Shown here: piece after piece, positions 13,270 to 23,061 of the stretch
Layout of the letters: each line of letters starts with the position of its first letter
How positions within the stretch are numbered: the first letter of the stretch is position 1
Position numbers and translations under genes: made by a program
Source of the DNA: Armadillidium nasatum
Lineage: Eukaryota > Arthropoda > Malacostraca > Isopoda > Armadillidiidae
NCBI GenBank assembly: GCA_009176605.1
Contig: SEYY01009764.1
Coordinates: forward strand, 1 to 24,702
Reading direction: 5' to 3'
DNA length: 24,702 nt
Notes under the pieces: model-generated
Told to the model about the DNA's origin: nothing
Databases searched by the model: none
The model's input: the letters and a program-made list of their open reading frames with translations, nothing else

Positions 13270-13361
<92 letters not shown>
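13270..13361. repeat. (TA)n microsatellite
   Basis: An uninterrupted TA array of about 92 bp. Confidence 0.97.
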
Positions 13362-13364
<3 letters not shown>

Positions 13365-13370
13365 TTTTTT

Positions 13371-13470
13371 TTTTTTTACCTTCTCATCCCCTGACCATCC
13401 CACGCTGAGGTGGCCACACTTCGCTAATGAAGCCGCCCGCCGCAGACGGCCTCATCCAGAGATCTTTCAA
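13371..13470. other. GC-rich island between two TA arrays
   Basis: About 100 bp with a base composition quite unlike the rest (GAAGCCGCCCGCCGCAGACG near 13430), lying between two TA arrays. On the minus strand several frames are open for 20-30 codons (for example SLDEAVCGGRLH). It may be a scrap of a coding mobile element, but I recognise no domain. Confidence 0.5.
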
Positions 13471-13477
13471 GGTAATG

Positions 13478-13586
<109 letters not shown>

Positions 13587-14113
13587 TGTCTTAAAATATT
13601 TATCAAACTGCTTCACCAGTAAACTTTTACCTTATTTCTTTGATGTATGGTCACTGGAATTTGCGTTACAAATCTCAATATGTTCTGTTCCAACGAACAA
13701 TTTTACAAAACTTTCAAAATTTAGTTTCACAACTTCACAAGGTTCCCAAAATTTTTACCAATCTTTACAGAATTTGCTGGAATGATTTTATTTTACATAA
13801 ATAAATAATATATATGGGTCATTCCAAGTCACTTCAACTTAAATTTGGCAATTTTTTCCGTGACCCCTTTCGATTTTTATGAAAAATGGCACACTAACAG
13901 ATCTTGTTGAGAAAATATGAATGGCGTTTATTGCAGGTCTCTAGCTCATACGGTTCAGAAAATATGACCTTTGAAACTTTGGTCAAAAATGTCAATTTTC
14001 AGAGAGTAGTCCGAGGTCAAAATACAATATCTCGGCTTCTATGGCACTTAGAAGCATCGTGTAAAGACCATTTAAAAGATCTTGAATAGCGGTACAACAT
14101 TTATTTAGATGAT

Positions 14114-14132
14114 TTTGACCTCGGAGGTCAAA
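14114..14132. repeat. 19-bp palindrome TTTGACCTCGGAGGTCAAA
   Basis: Nine bases pair exactly around a single G. The surrounding 250 bp contains several more TGACC/GGTCA words (near 13860, 13965, 14015, 14143, 14153 and 14159). AGGTCA is the classic nuclear-receptor half-site, and the palindrome has the inverted layout with one-base spacing. Function is inference; the stretch could equally be part of an unknown dispersed repeat. Confidence 0.5.
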
Positions 14133-14436
14133 TAAAAAATTTGACCTATTTTGACCTTGACCTTGAAAAAAAATATCTTCAATTTTTTTCAAACTTTGCT
14201 GTACATGATTTATTGTTATATATGTATATTTTAATTTTTTTAATGAATTATTTTTGGCTTTGGCTTGGTTTAGAAAATATAAGCAATTTAATAAGTACAA
14301 AAATCACATTTTTTTACTTTTTTTAAAATTACAGTGATTCTTATTTTATTAATATATTGTGAGGTTATATAATGATGGACACTTGATGAAAGAAGCTTTC
14401 TTTTTTGTAAAACCTTTTAGTACATTTAAACGTATA

Positions 14437-14543
<107 letters not shown>

Positions 14544-14770
14544 AGGTATGTATCGCAACGTTATACTACCAACAGGAAAAAATAATCTAAATTTAAATAA
14601 AGGTAAGGTTATGTCTATAACTTCCCCTTTCACTATGTATTCCATTCATTCTCATTTCATGAGAATCAAGCTCTAGAATGATGTTATAAGAGTCTGGCCT
14701 GTATGTAGACCAAGCAGAAAAAATAATTTGAGGAACACTCATTTTAATGATGTTCTTCCGTCAATGTTGG

Positions 14771-14858
14771 GTTGTACCATCCACTTCAGATCGATGGTGT
14801 TGATGAACTGTGGTTGTTGTACCGGCCTCTTCTGATGGATGGTGTTGATATATTGAAG
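14771..14858. repeat. Degenerate 45-bp tandem duplication
   Basis: GTTGTACC is followed by GATSGATGGTGTTGAT twice, starting at 14771 and 14816. The two copies differ at several bases and by a small indel, so the duplication is old. Confidence 0.5.
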
Positions 14859-14904
14859 TCGCTCCTTGACTCTATTGAACAAAGAAACTCAAGCTCTTTG
14901 CAGG

Positions 14905-15012
14905 GGCAAAGGGGACCACCAGAGGGAACAATTCACAGCAGAATATGAGAGAAAATTAACACAATTGGAGGCCATTGAAAAACAACCAAAATTTAAATCT
15001 TTTACTATTTGA
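14905..15012 (+). CDS. Possible terminal exon, 35 codons, unrecognised
   Basis: A CTCTTTGCAG acceptor-like sequence ends at 14903. After one base the frame reads GKGDHQREQF, then a charged helical stretch (EYERKLTQLEAIEKQ), and stops at TGA (15010-15012). AATAAA follows at 15261-15266. The helical, Glu/Lys-rich composition is more protein-like than neighbouring frames. No upstream exon is identified and I recognise no family, so chance or a repeat-derived exon is quite possible. Confidence 0.2.
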   Translation, partial: GKGDHQREQFTAEYERKLTQLEAIEKQPKFKSFTI

Positions 15013-16510
15013 TTTTTGATACAGACATTGTCAAAGCGTAAACAGAATGAGAAACATTTAATGAAGAAACATCAGATCAGAGAGTTTGGTTGATACGAAC
15101 TTAAAGGAATGTTCCTTTATGACCATTTGTTAATTAAGAAAACACCCATTGTTACGTCATAAAAGACTAGAAAGTATGTGGGTTAAATCAGATGAAGTTG
15201 AAAATTGGTAATTCATTGACTTTCAGTAAATTTTGATATAGCTCCACAATCGGAACTTAAAATAAAAATTTTTAGTTACAATTTATTTTGTTGTACTAAA
15301 AGGCTATTATGAATTAAAATATCCTATAGTACTTACGTATTATTCATGTAAAGATGAATCTAATCTTCTATTTATTTCGCATCTTTCTTTGTTTCATGTT
15401 TGTTATGTTTTATTTTATTTTATGATTTATTTTTGTAAATTTTTGTAAATTACTTGCAACCTAAAAAAAAATACGAAAGTTAGAAAAAAAAAGCAAAATA
15501 CAATTAAAAATAAAACAATAATTATCTTTTATATATTTGAATGTTTTCTCTTCATCTTCTCTCCTTGGCCATTTTTCAGCTTCTCTCTTCCCCAATTGCT
15601 AATGGGAAAAGAATACTAAAATTAATTAGAATGAGCACATGAACGTGCACATGCTCACAACGTGTTTATCAGATATCAATTCTCAAGTCATATGAGTCTG
15701 TTAACATCCCCAATTTCTCCCAAGATACCTTTACTTGCGTCACCATTTCAATCTGAATTATAAATTATCTCCGCTTACTTTCTGTGTTAGGTTATACTCA
15801 GTATTAACACTGTCTGTAATAATTCATGTTCATGCATGTTCACTCCGTGGAATGCTAGACATGCTAGCTGTTCTAGCCACAATGCAAAAAGATTTATCTC
15901 TTCCCCAGACTGTCTTTTAGCTGAATTTTCTTAATTTGTTTTTGCTTTGTTTCTTCTCTTGTGAGAACCACTTCAATAAGATATTCTTTACCAAGGTGTA
16001 ATCTGTAACTGTCTTAGTGATTACAGTGTACAATCAGAGAAATTTACCTGTCAAATTTTTGGCCCAAAATTGATCAAAGTAGGCTAAAAATTTGGGCAAA
16101 TCACGCTCTTGCTCATAACTGTAGACTTTTGTTTGTTAAGAGCTTTGGTTTTTGGGAATCATTTATTTAGTTAACAGAGATACAGTCTGTGTAAGCAGTG
16201 ACATTTGTTGTATGTCAAACTGGCTTGTTGTAAATATCTCTGATCTATGTCTTTGAACTGAAACATTATTATTAGCTGGAACATATGGTTGATACAGCCT
16301 TGAATATTCCATATTCATGGTAATAGGAGTCTGTATATAAATTACATTAGAGGATGCTGTTGTGGTAGTGTTATCTCTTTTTGTTATTCATTATAAAATC
16401 TGATAGTTTCTGAAGTTGTAATCAGCTGTAAACCCCTACTTTCAAATGGCAACAAGAATTCAGGTGTAAAGTTATGATTGGTACTTGTCCACTAGTGACT
16501 GTAATCACAT
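15013..16510. other. A+T-rich DNA, no gene seen
   Basis: Only short random open frames are present. One imperfect inverted repeat lies at 16051-16097 (TCAAATTTTTGGCCC against GGCTAAAAATTTGGGC), and poly(A)/poly(T) runs occur near 15460-15510. Confidence 0.5.
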
Positions 16511-17055
16511 TGTGGTAGAAGCCACCCTAGCCCTGAAGTGAAAGTATGGCAGAAGTTTGGATTATGATGGTGGTGATATAGGAAATATAAATTTTGGAAA
16601 AACTGAAAAAAGAAATGAAGGAAAAATAAAAAAAAAATCAAGTAACTAAGCAGAATACCAGGTCTAGCATTTGAATTAAAAAGGCCAGAAAGATGAGTAA
16701 AGTATAAAGAAATATGAGAGAAGTAAATCGATAGGAATAAAAGAGAGAGAGAGAGATAGTCAAACATGAAAAAAATAAGGAAAAGGCAACAGAAATAGCA
16801 AGTAAATCAAGTTTAGCCTACAGCAAGAATTAGAGCTACAAGTTCAAACGCTCAGTAAATTATGAAATTTGGAGAAAATCAAATAATAAATAAGTCAAGC
16901 AAATATAAATATTTTGTTCCTGAATTACGAAAACGGCATAAAAGATGATTTATATACAAGAAATAAGAAACATGCAAAAAATAAGAAACAAGACGGTGGT
17001 CTCCAGCTGGAAAATGTAAACAAAGAGAATATTCTAGAAAGTAGCTAGAAGCAGA
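16511..17055 (+). repeat. Unnamed dispersed repeat, copy B
   Basis: It is the longer of the two copies, starting TGTGGTAGAAGCCACCCTA like copy A. It carries about 90 extra bases near 16605-16695 and a (GA)n run near 16742. Upstream flanks of the two copies are unrelated, so the left edge is sharp. The right edge fades after the GGAAAATGTAAACAAA block. There is no long open frame. The two copies differ by scattered substitutions and indels, so they are not recent duplicates. Confidence 0.75.
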
Positions 17056-17457
17056 GGTAAAAATGTATTTTCTTAAAAATCCAATGGGAAAATACTAAGA
17101 AACAATCTTAGTGCTAAAAGATAGCAACTTGCTAGGTTGCCAGAATTTAGATAAGCAGTTTTTGAAATCAGACAGGACATTCTGTTCATGTCTATATCCT
17201 TGAAAGAACAAATAAACTACCTGTTTATGGCTTCGATCTCGAAAAGTCACGTAGAAATTCTGATTTTAGTTTTGTGTTTAAAAAATTTTGAATATTAAGT
17301 TGTTAAATTAATTAGATATTTTGACAATATTGAGAAGTGTCTGACAATTATAATATTGAAAGTTTAACAAAATATATTATTTTGAAAGAAGTTATTTTCT
17401 CCAAGTGAGAATATTCATATTTTTAGAAGTGTTCTTATTTACAAAATAGGATTCTTT
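17056..17457. other. A+T-rich spacer, no gene seen
   Basis: No feature is recognised. It ends at the 3' tail of CR1 copy 2. Confidence 0.5.
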
Positions 17458-17745
17458 TAGGAACATAGGAACATAGGAAAATAGAGACAGTTAGAAGCCA
17501 CAAGGGCCTATCGAGACTGTCCCAGTCCAAACAAATATAACAATACTAATACATGCACAAAAGACTAGGTCTATCCCATCCTAGTTATCAGTTCATTCAT
17601 GCATAGATAAAAGTAAAACTAAACCCCATTCAATACTCAATGAACCATCACCCACTACAAAAAACTGCCGTTAGGCTTAGTCATAGGTTGATCTGTTGAT
17701 CCAAAAATTCATATATACCCGCCGATTTGGCTTAGTCAGATTGTT
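17458..17745 (-). mobile_element. CR1 copy 2 3' UTR with 8-bp terminal repeats
   Basis: On the minus strand it runs from the ORF stop to TTCCTATG repeats that end at about 17458. It is collinear with the tail of copy 1, including the conserved GGGACAGTCTCGATAGGCCC block. Sharing this terminus shows that both copies come from the same CR1 subfamily and both end at the genuine 3' end. Confidence 0.88.
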
Positions 17746-19890
17746 CTATATAATACCCAAACCATCCATATATCTATCTAGCCCCTTTTTAAATTTGACA
17801 AGAGAATCACAGTATTTTCTTAGATCGAGATAGCATGGCTTCTTTTTAATTTTCTTATTATGTCCTCTAGTTACTCTTCCATGGTCCACTATGAAGTATT
17901 TTTCAATCTCTATATTACTGTCAGATGCAAATATTTTGTAAACTTGTATCATATCCCCTCTGAGAAATCTCCTTTCAACTGAGAACATTCCTAACTCCTT
18001 CAACCTCTCTTCATAGCTCTTATTTTCAAAGCCAGAAATTATCCTTGTTGCTCGACGTTGTACTCTCTCCAGCATATCTATGTCTTTCCTTAAATGCGGA
18101 GCCCAAACCTGTGCACAATACTCTAATGCTGGCCTAACATAGCTATTATATAGTTTGCTTATAACCTCTTTGCTCTTGCAAACTACATTGCAGTTAATTA
18201 TACCTAACATCTTATTAGCTTTATTCCTTGCTTCCAAACATTGATCACCCACCTTCAGATTACTGCTAATTATCACACCTAAATCCTTTTCTTGGTCCAC
18301 AGTCTCAAGCCACTCCCCATTCATTTCATAATTAAATCCTTTATTTGAGTAACCTACATGAAGAACTTTACATTTTTTACTATTAAAGTTCATTTGCCAC
18401 CTCTCTGCCCAACCAAGAAGTCTATCTAGATCACCTTGAAGCTTTATGCATCCATCATTATTCCTTACTGAGGTAACCACTTTGGTATCATCTGCAAACT
18501 TAGAAACCTTGCATTTAAGACCTTTGTCTAAATCATTTATATATATAAGGAACAAAAGTGGTCCCAGCACAGAACCTTGTGGTACCCCACTCTTCACCGT
18601 TTCCCATAATGACTTATTACCATTAAGTAATACACACTGCCTTCTGTTCTTTAACCACTCTTTAATCCAATTGTGTACCATTCCATCTATACCATACTGC
18701 GACAACTTTTGCATCAGCCTAACATGGGGTACCTTATTAAAAGCTTTGCTAAAGTCTAAATATATGACATCAACTGGATCACCCCTGTCTATACATTCAG
18801 TAATATATTCCATAAATTCTAGTAGATTTGTCTGACATGATCTACCCTTTCTAAAGCCATGCTGGGAGTTATATAGTATCTTGTTATCTAAATGCTTCTC
18901 TATATGACTTTTCAGTAACTTTTCCAAAATTTTCACAACCAGAGATGTTAAACTAACTGGCCTATAGTTCCCTAAATCTTCTTTACTACCTTTTTTAAAT
19001 ATGGGCACCACATATGCTGCTTTCCAGTCCTCAGGTACCTCTCCAAAAGCAATAGATCGCTTAAAAATCAAATACAGTGCCTTTGCAATACTGCTACTCC
19101 CCTCTTTTAGAATTCTACCATACACACCATCCGGACCCGCTGCCTTATTTGGGTCAATATGTTCTAGTAAGGATGCGATTTCATTTAACTCAATTTGAAA
19201 TGTTGTACACCTATTCATTACATGTATACTAGAACTATTACTCTCTAAACTGCTATCCAACCTTTCCTCAGTAAACACTGATGCAAAATAAGCATTGGAA
19301 ATATTAACCAATTTCTTATCTGAACTTACTAAATTTCCATCAATTTTAATTGGGCCAATTTTCTTATCCTTGCTTTTAAATTTATAATAGCTAAAAAACT
19401 TTTTCAGGTCTTTATTACTGTTTCTTGCCAAATTAATTTCTGCCATTCTCTTTGCTCTTCTTATTGACTGGTTAAGTTCATTCCTAATTCTCTTATAATG
19501 TTCCAAATCTTCCCCCTTTCTCCTACCTTTGAACATTTTAAAACATCTACGCTTTTCACTGATTTTCTCTTTTATCTCTCTACTCCACCAATTAGGTTTT
19601 CTATTTGCCACCCTAATGGGTTTATCTTTAAAACACTCAGACTGAATGTTAGCCAATATTTGCTTGAAGTATTCCCACATGATGAAACAATTTTGACCAT
19701 TAAACTCCTTTTCCCAGTCAATTTCATTGAGCATTGCTCGGAATTTGCTAAAATCTCTGTTTCTGAAATCTAATATCTTTTCCCTATTGACTTGCAATTT
19801 GGGCCCAGACCTCACATTCCAGTTAAATCTAATAATATAATGATCACTAGCTCCTAAAGTCTCCCCTACATCGACATCATTCACCATCAT
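17746..19890 (-). CDS. CR1-clade LINE ORF2, copy 2: 714-codon open frame, 5'-truncated
   Basis: The protein is the reverse transcriptase part of a CR1 LINE ORF2. Residues 1-25 are only the very end of the endonuclease (GASDHYIIRF). Residues 140-210 are the linker (NSNKDLKKFF, NAYFASVFTEE). The RT spans about 248-480: AAGPDGV near 250, NYRPVSLTS near 308, motif A YLDFSKAF with catalytic Asp379, GVPQGSVLGPLLFLIYINDLD near 435-455, and FADD with Asp467 and Asp468. The C-terminal CR1 region (LERVQRRATRIISG, ELGMFSVERRFLRGDM) lies at about 607-650. All RT catalytic residues are present and the frame is uninterrupted. However, the endonuclease is missing, the second Asp of DFSKAFD is Asn, and 19 codons after LDLRKY are deleted in frame relative to copy 1. 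It is therefore a dead but well-preserved copy. The nominal Met start is simply the truncation point. Confidence 0.93.
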   Translation of the reverse strand: MMVNDVDVGETLGASDHYIIRFNWNVRSGPKLQVNREKILDFRNRDFSKFRAMLNEIDWEKEFNGQNCFIMWEYFKQILANIQSECFKDKPIRVANRKPNWWSREIKEKISEKRRCFKMFKGRRKGEDLEHYKRIRNELNQSIRRAKRMAEINLARNSNKDLKKFFSYYKFKSKDKKIGPIKIDGNLVSSDKKLVNISNAYFASVFTEERLDSSLESNSSSIHVMNRCTTFQIELNEIASLLEHIDPNKAAGPDGVYGRILKEGSSSIAKALYLIFKRSIAFGEVPEDWKAAYVVPIFKKGSKEDLGNYRPVSLTSLVVKILEKLLKSHIEKHLDNKILYNSQHGFRKGRSCQTNLLEFMEYITECIDRGDPVDVIYLDFSKAFNKVPHVRLMQKLSQYGIDGMVHNWIKEWLKNRRQCVLLNGNKSLWETVKSGVPQGSVLGPLLFLIYINDLDKGLKCKVSKFADDTKVVTSVRNNDGCIKLQGDLDRLLGWAERWQMNFNSKKCKVLHVGYSNKGFNYEMNGEWLETVDQEKDLGVIISSNLKVGDQCLEARNKANKMLGIINCNVVCKSKEVISKLYNSYVRPALEYCAQVWAPHLRKDIDMLERVQRRATRIISGFENKSYEERLKELGMFSVERRFLRGDMIQVYKIFASDSNIEIEKYFIVDHGRVTRGHNKKIKKKPCYLDLRKYCDSLVKFKKGLDRYMDGLGII

Positions 19891-19954
19891 TTTTGAGAAA
19901 CTTGAGAAGTATTAAGCCAAGTTATTTAATATAGCAGCTTGTTGAGTAAGTTAA

Positions 19955-20305
19955 AATGATTAAGACTTGTTCTGACACCATACAGAACTTTTTCAAATAT
20001 TTAAAATTAAGTGAGCCTATTGTTATTAAACCATACAGACCTTTCTTGAGGATTTAAGGTTAAATTAACTTGTTCTGGGAGCATACAGAACTCTTTCAAG
20101 TGTTTAATATTAAGTGAGCCTATTGTTATTAAACCATACAGACCTCTTTCAAGGATTTAAGGTTAAATTAGCCTGTTATTTTTAAACTATATAGAACTCT
20201 TTTGAGTAATTAAGGTTAAGTACGCCTATTATTCTTAAGTAATGTTGAGTAAGCCTGTTGGTATTGAACAAGACAGACCTTTTTCGAGTATTTAAGATTA
20301 ATTAA
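19955..20305. repeat. About 52-bp minisatellite with 103-bp higher-order unit
   Basis: Six or seven diverged monomers follow the pattern AAGTNAGCCTRTTNTTATTA, ACCATACAGACCTCTTTCAA, then TATTTAAGGTT. Two monomer types alternate: ACAGACC and ACAGAAC. The identical start AAGTGAGCCTATTGTTATTA recurs at 20009 and 20112, a 103-bp period, so a dimer was duplicated. The last monomers are more diverged and one carries an insertion. The array begins just outside the 5' truncation of CR1 copy 2. Confidence 0.88.
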
Positions 20306-20833
<528 letters not shown>

Positions 20834-21136
20834 AGCTGGACTTAGGAGTAAATTAAATAAATATCACAATATATGAGAAACTAAACTTCAATCTGAAATT
20901 AGTTTTCAACAAGTGTGGTATTCATTATGAACAGGCAGCATTTAGAAAAGATTTGGTAAATTTTTGAAAGAAACAGTAAACCGAATATACTTAGAACTAT
21001 TTAATTGAATTTTCCAGGTTACTTAGACTAACTTAGACTTTGTGAATACTTTATTTGATCATTAAACGACTACAACTTAGAAAACAGTTGTGAATTTTGT
21101 AGGTTTATATAGTAACTGGTCTTAACTTAGAAAAGT

Positions 21137-21297
21137 ATTAAACATTGATTAAAAAACATACATTGGAATTAAACATTGATTAAAAGAAACACATTGGAAT
21201 TAAACAATGATTGAAAGAAACATACAGTAGAATTAAACATTGATTAAAAGAAACACGCATTGGAATTCAACATTGATTAAAAGAAACATGCATCTGA
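21137..21297. repeat. 31-33 bp minisatellite, five copies
   Basis: The monomer ATTAAACATTGATTAAAAGA, AACAYRCATTGGA is repeated five times (lengths 31, 31, 33, 33, 33). Differences are few, so the array is younger than the 52-bp array. It lies just beyond the poly(A) signal of the candidate small gene. Confidence 0.93.
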
Positions 21298-21336
21298 AAT
21301 AAGAGTAAGTATTTGAATTAAAAACCACCACATGGG

Positions 21337-21342
21337 TTTATT
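21337..21342 (-). promoter_or_regulatory. AATAAA poly(A) signal of the small spliced gene
   Basis: AATAAA on the minus strand lies about 120 nt after the stop codon at 21462, a normal distance for a short 3' UTR. A single hexamer in A+T-rich DNA is weak evidence alone, but it agrees with the exon model. Confidence 0.45.
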
Positions 21343-21461
21343 TTACAATATAAGCATACAAAAGAACACAACAAACCAAGAGTACTAACTAAATTCCCAC
21401 TATACGATCTATTTCGTTGTGTTGTAATATCAACTATAACCTATCTACAACATCTATGTTT

Positions 21462-21629
21462 TCATCCTTTGGAAAACTTTTTATCTAACTCCTGCATTTT
21501 TGTCACCAGATTATCCATAATTCCTCTTACTGCATCAGCAGGTATTAAACCCTTTGCAGTAACACTCCTACTCACTGCACATATCATCTCTACATTTTCT
21601 ACTGTGTCTAGATACGCATCAAGGTCCAT
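21462..21629 (-). CDS. Candidate small host gene, 55-aa protein, unrecognised
   Basis: The frame reads MDLDAYLDTVENVEMICAVS, ... GLIPADAVRGIMDNLVTKM, ... ending ELDKKFSKG and TGA. It is open from a splice acceptor at 21663 (TGCCTTTCAG) with a CTAAT branch-point-like word about 20 nt upstream. The ATG context (GACATGG) fits a good start. An upstream exon ends at 21940 with a textbook donor (CCAAG then GTAAGT). In phase with the frame that exon has TAG twelve bases before the donor, so it would be 5' UTR and the 55 codons would be the whole protein. The product looks helical (two amphipathic helices around GLIPADA), soluble, without signal peptide or membrane segment. I do not recognise the family. 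An alternative is the last exon of a longer gene using a different upstream exon, or a relic of one. Confidence 0.45.
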   Translation of the reverse strand: MDLDAYLDTVENVEMICAVSRSVTAKGLIPADAVRGIMDNLVTKMQELDKKFSKG

Positions 21630-21662
21630 GTCAGGAAGCGAAATGTTTATTATATTATTCTT

Positions 21663-21939
21663 CTGAAAGGCACATATTAATTAGTGTTACCTCCACCTGT
21701 TACATATAAGTAAGGAATGGTTTTTGATCCTCTTTTACCCCAACTTCTTATATATATTAATTGCTAAGCTATTTAAATTGTAGTTACAATTTAAGGCTCC
21801 TAGAGCAAAATATCCAACATATGCAACTTACAAATTTGCTCTCTTTTACAAAAAACATTCATGAAAAAAAAAAAAATGCACAATATATTACCTTTAAACA
21901 TCTTTAGATGAAATTCAATAGAGAAATAAACAAACTTAC
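21663..21939 (-). other. Candidate intron of the small gene, 277 nt
   Basis: On the minus strand it starts GTAAGT at 21939 and ends CTTTCAG at 21663, with CTAAT placed as a branch point. Donor, branch point and acceptor together are better than expected by chance. The intron is A+T-rich, as is normal for invertebrates. Confidence 0.45.
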
Positions 21940-22630
21940 CTTGGTCAAGTTCTAAAATAACGAAAGGTCTTTTGGAAAAATTTTCCTTTTCTGGTTCAAG
22001 ATTAAAATGTGTTTTCTAATTCAAGATGCAAAGGTTGTAGATTAGATAGTTTTAATCGAAGAATGGCCAATATTTTTACTTTCCACGCTGCTAGGTTTAA
22101 CCTCAAGCTACCTTGAAAAGTAACCCCGGGTTTAAGTTATGAAAGGAGCCCTTAATTATCTCTTTACAATGCACTAAGAAAAAATTTAAGAAAGTTAAGG
22201 CAACTTAGCTATGACATTAGATAAAGTGACAAATATAGGAGTCCAGAAAGTTTTGACATATATTTACTTCACTTGACACAAAATAAACTTTTGACAAAAT
22301 CTTAAACGATCAAGACAAAGAATTTTCCATGTGACTTGTCAGTACGACTTTCAGTAAAAGAACAAAATTTATGTTTTTTGATTTATTTAAAATTTAATGC
22401 AAGCAAGAGTGGTTCAATTCACAATTGACTCCAACTACAGGTTCAATTTCAAGTTTTTACAAATTAAATTATTCTACAAATTAAATTATTCTGACACCTT
22501 AAAATAAACAAAACACTTTTCAAATCAAGAAAATTTCAACATCATTCTAATAAAATATACAGAAGAAAGGGGTTTTGGTAAGGGTTTACTATCTGAAAAG
22601 TTTTTTAATCATTGGCCTATTGAACTTCCT
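21940..22630 (-). other. Presumed 5' exon and upstream region, no coding seen
   Basis: The first exon of the candidate gene would end at 21940, but its start cannot be placed. No clear TATA box or coding frame is visible. A short direct repeat (CTACAAATTAAATTATT-like, near 22455-22490) is present. Confidence 0.3.
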
Positions 22631-23061
22631 TTATTAGATTTAACTGGAATATGAGGTCTGGGCCCAAATTGCAAGTCAATAGGGAAAAGATATTAGATTT
22701 AAGAAACAGAGAATTTAGCAAGTTCCGAGCAATGCTCAATGAAATTGACTGGGATATGGAGTTTAATGGTCAAAATTGTTTCATCATGTGGGAATACTTC
22801 AAGCAAATATTGGCTAACATTCAGTCTGTGTGTTTTAATGAAAAATCCATTAGGGTGGCAAATAGAAAACCTAATTGGTGGAGTAGAGAGATAAAAGAGA
22901 AAATCAGTGAAAAGCGTAGATGTTTTAAAATATTCAAAGGCAGGAGCAGGGGTGAAGATTTGGAACATTATAAGAGAATTAGGAATGAACTTAACCAATC
23001 AATAAGAAGAGCAAAGAGAATGGCAGAAATTAATTTGGCAAGGAACAGTAATAAAGACTTG
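22631..23061 (+). mobile_element. CR1 copy 3, internal ORF2 fragment
   Basis: It starts at TTATTAGATTTAACTGGAAT (end of the endonuclease) and stops at NSNKDL, before the RT. The 140 codons are open throughout (MRSGPKLQVNREKIL to RNSNKDL) and match copies 1 and 2 closely. It has the FKGRSRGEDLEHYKRI segment that copy 1 has lost. Both ends are truncated. Loss of the 3' end is not expected from target-primed reverse transcription, so a later deletion, recombination or capture by another element is likely. Confidence 0.9.

Noticed and set aside
13800-14200. Homology between the TGACC-rich stretch and 23380-23760
   Set aside because: They share a style of short words (CTCG, GGTCATT) but I could not align a continuous block.
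15735-15920. 61-codon plus-strand frame
   Set aside because: No domain, no splice sites that extend it, and a composition like random A+T-rich DNA.
16492-16767. 91-codon minus-strand frame with Phe/Leu-rich and His-rich sequence
   Set aside because: It lies in dispersed repeat copy B, does not hold in copy A, and its composition follows the purine-rich top strand.
21469-21666. 65-codon plus-strand frame over the small gene
   Set aside because: The minus strand has a better frame, supported by acceptor, donor and poly(A) signal.
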